From NCBI RefSeq assembly GCF_964355755.1, contig NC_092677.1:27684101-27748100 (forward strand): a DNA stretch of 64,000 nucleotides, in the 5' to 3' direction. Below the pieces are notes generated by a model. That model was not told the DNA's origin and did no database searches. It was given only the letters and a program-made list of their open reading frames with translations. The stretch's first letter is position 1; every line of letters starts with the position of its first letter. The DNA is from Antedon mediterranea (Eukaryota; Echinodermata; Crinoidea; Comatulida; Antedonidae). Both the position numbers and the translations under genes were made by a program. This document shows positions 58,501 to 64,000 of this stretch, piece by piece.

Positions 58501-61414
58501 TTTCATTTCACACACCCGAGGAGTACTTCTTGGGCTACCCAAAAGCTAGATTTGACATGCCAGACTTTGACCCTGTAAGTGTGTATAACTGTTGGTGGAG
58601 TGCAGTTATTTTATACATCAATGCTTAGCGTTAGTTATACAATGTTTTGCTAATCTCTTATTTCTTGTAAATCCCTGATTGTCATTGCAAGCAAGGACGA
58701 GCCAGTAAATTAACCAATCATGCAGGGAATAATTTCGCCAGTGTAGCATAGCAAAAAGCTATACAAAACAACCTTCTTGCTACACATTTCTAACATTGTG
58801 TAGCAAAAAATACAAAACAAACTATGTTTCTCGACTAAAAAATCAGTTTGATTAGCAATAATTGCTAAACAAAATTTTAAAATGAAATTTTTCCCTGTCA
58901 TGACAAGATGGATCATCTGAACTGTTGCTTGCGATTGGTCAACTAACTTGCGTTGTACTTATGTCATTGTGTTGCGTCCAAGTGGCAACAAAGCTTTAGG
59001 AGCTGTATTTCTGTTTAAAATTGTAACTTTTATATATTTTCTAGAAATCTTTTGACACTACAATGCCTCTGTTTAAACAGCCAGATGGAAAGTTAGTATC
59101 AAAGGATATGGAGGTATGGTTCTTAGTTTCTGTTCACACATTTTTAGTTACCAATTTGCATTCATTGTCCCTGTATGTCCACACACAAACCAAATTTAAC
59201 CAATAATAAACACTGTGTGTTTCATGATTATGTTTTTTCTTGTATTTCTTTACAAAAGGTGATTGTTCTTGTGGGATCTCCTGCTTGTAAGTGATAATAT
59301 TGATTTTACCTTAATGAAAATACAAGAATATCATCACACATAAAATCATAAGTATAATAGAACTTTCAATTGCAACAACCTATGACCTAGGTCAATTAGT
59401 TCAGGTCAACAGAAGTGTCATTGGTTGTCTCCTTAAAATGACACATCTGTGTCAAGGTGGGGAGCAAGGACGCCTGTCCCAACATGTTCAATGAATTAAC
59501 GTGATATAGATAGGTCGTTGGTCAAAAGTTTTCTATTGAAAATGATTAAAAATCAACTTATGGTATCTTATTCTGTCTACAGCTGGTAAAAGTACATTTG
59601 TTGCTACTCATCTTAGCAAACATAACTATGTTCATGTCAATCGAGTAAGTTCTTATTATTAACTTTATTGCATATTAAAAATACCACATATTAGAAAAAT
59701 AAATAAATTAATATAAAATCACAGTACAAAATACAAATAATTGTGCAGCTCAAAAGAAAGCTAAACTGGTATTGGTATTGGTACGGGTATTGGTATTGGT
59801 ATTGGTACGGGTATTGGTATTGGTATTGGTACGGGTATTGGTATTGGTATTGGTACGGGTATTGGTATTGGTATTGGTACGGGTATTGGTATTGGTACTG
59901 GTATTGGGTACAAAAACGTATATACAATTTTAAAGAAATTTAATCTTTACTTTATTTATTTAAAGGATATGTTAGGAAGCTGGCAGAAATGTGTGGCTGA
60001 ATGTAGCAAAGCCTTGAAGAGTGGCAAGAGTGTGGTGATTGACAACACAAACCCAGATGTTGAGTCTCGCAAACGGTAACAAGTGTCTTCTTAACTTCTG
60101 TTTACACTATCAAACTTAATGTGATGTACCCATATATATGACACAATGACATCATATCACTACCATATTTGGGCACATCACACATATTTTGTCAAATAAG
60201 TTTGATAGTGTAGACAGAGCTTTGCATAATAATTAGCGTAATAAATAGTTGCATGTTCTACTCATAAACATTTATTATTTGTATAATATGAAAAAATATA
60301 ATTTAAAATTGTTAATAGAACTAATAGTATAAAATAGACAATAGTACATTTAAATTTAAAAAGAATTAAAATCTAGAAATTGCTTATAACAAAATAATGG
60401 TGATCTTATTGTTAATTTATTATACTCTTGTTTCTTTAGTTATATTTCGTGTGCTAATTCAGCCTCGGTTGCTTGTAGATGTTTTGTGTTTGCAACAACA
60501 ATTACACATTGCTTTCATAATGAAAGAGTAAGTAAATTTATTAATTTATGAGTTGATGGCTTTATAATCTCATAGACTTTGGTTCAAATCGGGTTCATCG
60601 TCAATCTGTACCAGGATTTTCTACCATAAGGCACATATTTTAGTAATAAGGTACATATACTGTAGTGGATCCTTCCATTCCTTCCAATCTCAAGGTCCAG
60701 GGTTCAATCATGACCTAGTGTCAGGTTTTACAACTCATGACTCTTTCAACTCCACTCCCTAAAGCTTGGTTCCCACTAGAACGTAATGCAAGGATGTAAA
60801 CGCAACGCAAGCGTTTTAACCAATGACAAGCGAAGTTATAGACAGTTAGCAATCACAAGCGAATAAGCCATCGCTTGTGATTAGTCAATTCACTTGCGTT
60901 GCGTTACGTCCTTGTGTTGCGTCGCTAGTGGGAACCACGCTTCAATGAGAATTTATATAAGCATGATAAATTACAATATAGTATCCAAGTTGCTCGCTGT
61001 TGGATGTGTATGAAATGAAAATAAATTTAAAAAACCCCAACCAATATTTACATTATTTGTTGTATTTTTTTGTAAATAATAATGTAGTATGATTTATTGA
61101 CTTCTCTTCCTAAGTTAATGTAACTGCGCTCTAATATTACATATCTCCTTCAGCCCTTATATGCCGTTTCCTTATTGTTTTTATTAAGAATTTGTTATTA
61201 ACAAGTTACTTTGTTGTTATAGTTTCGGCAACTAACACAGACGTCATCCCAGCATGCACCATTGACGGATATGATATTTCACTCCTACAAGAATAAGTTT
61301 GTTTATCCAACGGTCTGCGAAGGGTTTCAGGAAGTATTGGATGTGAACTTTGTGGCAAATTACAGCGATAACAAACAAAAATACCTATATCAACAATACC
61401 TTCTTGAAAAATAG
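55520..61414 (+). CDS. PNKP: bifunctional polynucleotide kinase 3'-phosphatase
   Basis: Fifteen coding exons, about 583 aa: 55520-55652, 56050-56096, 56277-56771, 56917-56996, 57142-57199, 57401-57421, 57674-57760, 58110-58230, 58414-58574, 59045-59113, 59259-59286, 59583-59644, 59966-60075, 60440-60527, 61223-61414. An N-terminal FHA domain (~1-108) has the phosphopeptide Arg in I-G-R-G (R29). An acidic linker with K-R-K-I and K-R-V-C patches follows; such patches may be nuclear signals. The HAD phosphatase has D-I-D-G-T (D230, D232), F-F-T-N-Q, R-K-P and V-G-D-A-A-G-R. The kinase has the Walker A loop G-S-P-A-S-G-K-S-T (~430-438), H-V-N-R-D and D-N-T-N-P-D. The enzyme restores 5'-phosphate and 3'-OH ends for ligation, and its FHA domain binds XRCC1/XRCC4. 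Exon 6 is a 21-nt micro-exon. Introns carry minisatellites and MITEs. Confidence 0.96.
57775..58069. repeat. ~21-bp minisatellite in PNKP intron 7
   Basis: About 14 copies of a unit GGGCACTCACTTGTTTAAGA(G), with a few CATG and GGACAC variants. It ends about 40 bases before the acceptor of the exon at 58110. Confidence 0.95.
58686..58996. mobile_element. MITE family A, degenerate copy with nested insertion
   Basis: The ends are GCAAGGACGAGCCAGTAAAT and, inverted, ACTTGCGTTGTACTTATG..AAGCTTT. A central block of about 190 bases with TAGCA..TGCTA palindromes splits the family interior, so another element probably inserted here. Confidence 0.5.
59769..59908. repeat. 24-bp minisatellite (TATTGG x3 + TACGGG) in PNKP intron 12
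   Basis: Hexamers TATTGG repeat in groups of three, then TACGGG, giving a 24-bp higher-order unit repeated about five times. Both strands are open and read as W-Y-W-Y or Y-Q-Y-Q peptides, which are artefacts of the 6-bp period. Confidence 0.95.
60092..60223. mobile_element. MITE family C copy in a PNKP intron
   Basis: CTGTTTACACTATCAAACTT at the left and TTTGATAGTGTAGACAGAGC at the right are inverted. The interior (ATGACATCATATCACTACC, ATATTTGGGCACATCACA) is the reverse of the 32882 copy. Confidence 0.85.
60761..60942. mobile_element. MITE family A, best-preserved copy
   Basis: The ends AAAGCTTGGTTCCCACTAG and CTAGTGGGAACCACGCTT are inverted. The inner repeats ACGCAACGCAAGCGTT / ACTTGCGTTGCGTTACG and AATGACAAGCG / CGCTTGTGATT are also inverted. 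It is about 182 bp, non-coding, in the last PNKP intron. Confidence 0.88.
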
Positions 61415-61668
61415 ACTACTATATCTAATGCTGAATGCAGTATGGCCCCTCAGTCTCTCAAGGCTTAATATGCTAAGACCAGTATTCACTTTGACACTTA
61501 TACTATATCTAATGCTGAATGCAGTATGGCCCCTCAGTCTCTCAAGGCTTAATATGCTAAGACCAGTATTCACTTTGACACTTATACTATATCTAATGCT
61601 GAATGCAGTATGGCCCCTCAGTCTCTCAAGGCTTAATATGCTAAGACCAGTATTCACTTTGACACTTA
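61415..61668. repeat. three identical 84-bp tandem repeats after PNKP
   Basis: Units begin near 61419, 61503 and 61587 (period exactly 84). The block ATATCTAATGCTGAATGCAG repeats without visible change. The array starts just after the PNKP stop codon and so lies in its 3' UTR. 84 is a multiple of three and the unit has no stop in one frame of each strand, which produces spurious 28-residue repeat peptides. Confidence 0.95.
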
Positions 61669-61794
61669 TTTAAAACATAACTAGCTTCTATGTTTGCATA
61701 AAATATATGCACATATATAGCAATTGAATTGAATTTGAAGTCCATTTTTATCAATGGCGACTCTTTTACTACTCTTTCACTCCAGTATCACTAT

Positions 61795-61800
61795 AATAAA
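61795..61800 (+). terminator. candidate PNKP polyadenylation signal
   Basis: AATAAA follows the 84-bp repeats, about 380 bases after the stop codon, within CACTATAATAAATG. Position fits a 3' UTR end; use is not shown. Confidence 0.4.
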
Positions 61801-61849
61801 TGAAATGAGTTATCACGTAATGTGGTCTGTTAAAAAATTCCTGTTCAGG

Positions 61850-62170
61850 GATTTTGTTTGAAAAATGGCCAAATTACGCACTTTTTAAAATACTATTTTT
61901 ATGCGATATTATTGCTATATGTGCACATATATTGCTTTATAGACCTATAGTGATGATTTAAGTCAAAAGATAAAATGGTCGAATATCGGCCATTTGAAAA
62001 AAAAAAAACCCCATACTATTATTAGGGATTTTTTCGAAAAATGGCCAAAATACGCACTTTTTAAAATGCTATTATTATGCAATAATATTGCTATATATGC
62101 GCATATATTATCATGTTATAGACCTATAATAACCATTTATGTCAAAAAATAAAAAAGTCGAAATTGAATA
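61850..62170. repeat. tandem pair of a ~178-bp AT-rich unit
   Basis: GAAAAATGGCCAAATTACGC, CACTTTTTAAAATACTATT, ATTGCTATATGTGC and TATAGACCTATA recur in order in both units. A shorter third part (AAAATAAAATGGTCGAAAAC, about 62211-62240) leads into the GTCGGT element. Confidence 0.8.
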
Positions 62171-62244
62171 TAAACATGCATAATAAAAATGTGCTATAGT
62201 AACAATTTTTATCGAAAAATAAAATGGTCGAAAACTGGCCATCT

Positions 62245-62310
62245 TTAGTTGAGTGCAACGCGACTCTACAGCTCACTATGTCGGTTGGTCGGTCGGTCGG
62301 TCGGTCGGTA
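62245..62310. repeat. dispersed GTCGGT-repeat element, copy 3 (partial)
   Basis: TTTAGTTGAGTGCAACGCGA, CTCACTATGTCGGT and a run of GTCGGTCG. It shares the left part of the copies at 967 and 20620, then diverges after the microsatellite. Confidence 0.65.
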
Positions 62311-63192
62311 AACACTAACTTGTATATGGTCTTGTCTTGATATCAGTTTCATCTAGCAAAGTCAATTTTTCACAGTATATTCCTTATGGCCAGGAATCGA
62401 TGTGATTATGTTTTCACGGTGCGCAACGAAATCATATCTTCACAAGCATGAATCGCAATTAAATAAAATTTGGTACTCATAATTTTCAGGGCATAAATCA
62501 CCATATGGCATTACAATTACGTGCGTAATGTAATATAGTGTTATGAGGTTTCTGAATTGTAATGAAGACTCTACTCGCTTGACTTTAGTAACACATATAT
62601 TGTTTATTCAATAATACGTTATATACTCAATACAATATAGAAACAGGAACAGAGGATACAGTGATGCTGTCGGTGAGGTGTGAGTGTAGATGTTCTTCTG
62701 AAGAAGTGGCTGTGAGGTGTGTCTGGGCTCTTCTGAAACTTGGGGTATATCGGTTTTGGTTCATTAGCATATGTCATTACGTCATCTCAGAAGCTAATGA
62801 TTGGTCATAAGTTGATCCAGGGGTGTTTAAGTGGAAATGATTGATCTTATCTGGGGAGGTTACAATGATGAATTGGCCCTGTCGAATCTCTGCTTAAAAC
62901 TGTCAATATCTAATTGTTTTACGATGGGAATGGTTAGGGAGGCCAAATAAACTGTTTACTTTTGGGATTTAATTATGAACTAAATGGACATTAAAACATC
63001 TAGATAATTTTTCCACTGGTCTTTCTAGGCCAAGTTCGTGAACTTAGTTGAATTCTAATTAAATACAAAGGTTGATTTCTTAATTATAAATGTATATCAT
63101 TATATTACATCCCTCTGTTTCCCCACTTTTTTTTCTCTAATCTATTTAAAATATAAAAATGGTTATAATAGTGGCATGCAAAATTAAAGTTA

Positions 63193-63229
63193 CTAGATGG
63201 CACGCTCGCTTCGCTCGCGTACCATCTAG
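63193..63229. repeat. 37-bp imperfect hairpin
   Basis: CTAGATGGCACGCTCGC and GCTCGCGTACCATCTAG pair around a short TTC loop with one or two mismatches. The stem is GC-richer than the surroundings. It may be a fragment of a transposon end; only one copy was seen. Confidence 0.6.
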
Positions 63230-64000
63230 GTCGTGCCCACAGATGGTTCTCGAATACACAGTATTTCCAGCGAGAAAAAAATGGAGATTTCAAATGTACG
63301 TACCGAAGGACTATAATACATTGTCGTTTACAGAAACGAATAAATATACACAATGATTTATGTAGTCAACCAAAATTAGCACCCTGGGAATTACTTCCGA
63401 GAGAGAAACAAAATGAGTCAAATTTTTTTATTTGGACTCATTTAAACAAACCCAATTTGTGTTTTGTATGTAACATTAAGGGTTGAGGGATGAGGGAAGA
63501 AGATAGGTACAAAGAGGAAACATTTTAAAATATATTCTTATCCACTCAGTAACGAAATATTGTTTTTAATGTTTTATAGGCCTATAAATAATATACCACT
63601 AAATACAGTAAAACATTTACGATTTAATACGGTACTTTGTTAAAACTCTCACTGTCATAGTCGATTGAAATAGTAAAGTACATGTAACGATACACCACTA
63701 CGACGTTTATATATTTTTAAATTATTAATTAATACAAACGTTGAGAAGCAACTGTCAGTAATAACGTTTATTTATTTGTATATTATATGTTTATAATCTA
63801 ACAGTAGGGCCTACCCACACTCACAGTAATAAAGTTTATTTGTATATATTTTTATATTACATCTAACAGTACCAACACTCACAGTAAGAAATTTGCGATT
63901 CAAATTGCGATCAAAAGTGGTTAATACCTTAACAGTATTGTACAGCATTGCAATACTATTTATGTTTATTCTCCAAGGGGCCCATAAATCTAAATCTATA

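Larger units (their letters stand above)
61801..64000. other. 3' intergenic region, no gene recognised
   Basis: It contains a tandem duplication of a ~178-bp unit with AAATGGCCAAATTACGCACTT (about 61850-62170), the third GTCGGT element (62245-62310) and a small hairpin (63193-63229). After 62320 nothing is recognisable. The frames at 63105-63356 on both strands cross the hairpin and show no family match. Confidence 0.5.

Noticed and set aside
59691-59943. Open frames on both strands with W-Y-W-Y and Y-Q-Y-Q repeat proteins
   Set aside because: They are translations of the TATTGG/TACGGG minisatellite inside a PNKP intron; the 6-bp period keeps every frame open.
61350-61673. Both-strand frames with perfect 28-residue repeats
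   Set aside because: Produced by the 84-bp tandem repeat in the PNKP 3' UTR; no start context or splice signal and no family match.
62280-62330. CRISPR-like or direct-repeat array of GTCGGTCG units
   Set aside because: Simple microsatellite with no spacers, in a eukaryotic genome.
63105-63356. Overlapping plus- and minus-strand frames near the right end
   Set aside because: They cross a short GC-rich hairpin, lack any family resemblance and have no splice context.

Overview
The window looks like nuclear DNA of a marine invertebrate deuterostome, most probably an echinoderm. Reasons: AT-rich sequence, short exons with GT-AG introns, many MITE-like elements, a Penelope-type retroelement, and a gene set (speriolin-like, HOIP/RNF31, PNKP, SLC7) typical of deuterostomes. 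The class cannot be fixed from the sequence alone. Seven protein genes could be assembled exon by exon. In each, all splice phases join and the total coding length is a multiple of three, which supports the models although no transcript was available.

Layout. 1.2-2.4 kb (minus strand): a speriolin-like (SPATC1L-type) gene with three 32-bp-spaced X-box-like motifs upstream. 5.6-7.4 kb: a four-exon SEC14/CRAL-TRIO lipid-transfer protein. 9.5-17.2 kb: a 17-exon gene for a ~1,734-residue protein with nine B-box-like zinc fingers, a coiled coil and the UBA region of HOIP, but no PUB, NZF or RING-IBR-RING. 19.0-22.5 and 23.8-27.5 kb: two tandem SLC7 light-chain amino-acid transporters, ten exons each with identical exon lengths. 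29.0-38.8 kb: a complete RNF31/HOIP gene (19 coding exons, ~1,414 aa). 41.1-53.1 kb: a 24-exon extracellular mosaic protein (signal peptide, a repeated unrecognised module, RGD, TSP1, C-type-lectin fold, furin sites, GPI-type tail). 55.5-61.4 kb: PNKP (15 coding exons, ~583 aa).

The most interesting item is the pairing of true HOIP with an RBR-less HOIP paralogue about 12 kb upstream on the same strand. The paralogue matches HOIP exon by exon through the UBA region, including a 264-nt exon in both genes, and stops just before RING1. Its zinc-finger part has grown by recent near-identical triplication of a three-exon module. This suggests a zinc-finger scaffold or modulator of linear-ubiquitin (LUBAC) signalling. 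That role is inference.

Intergenic and intronic DNA is rich in mobile elements: at least five MITE-like families, a near-perfect 184-bp palindrome, a Penelope-like fragment with a hammerhead-ribozyme motif, a tRNA-like gene, a CR1-like LINE nested in a foldback element, several minisatellites, and an over-represented 8-mer TAGGCCTA.
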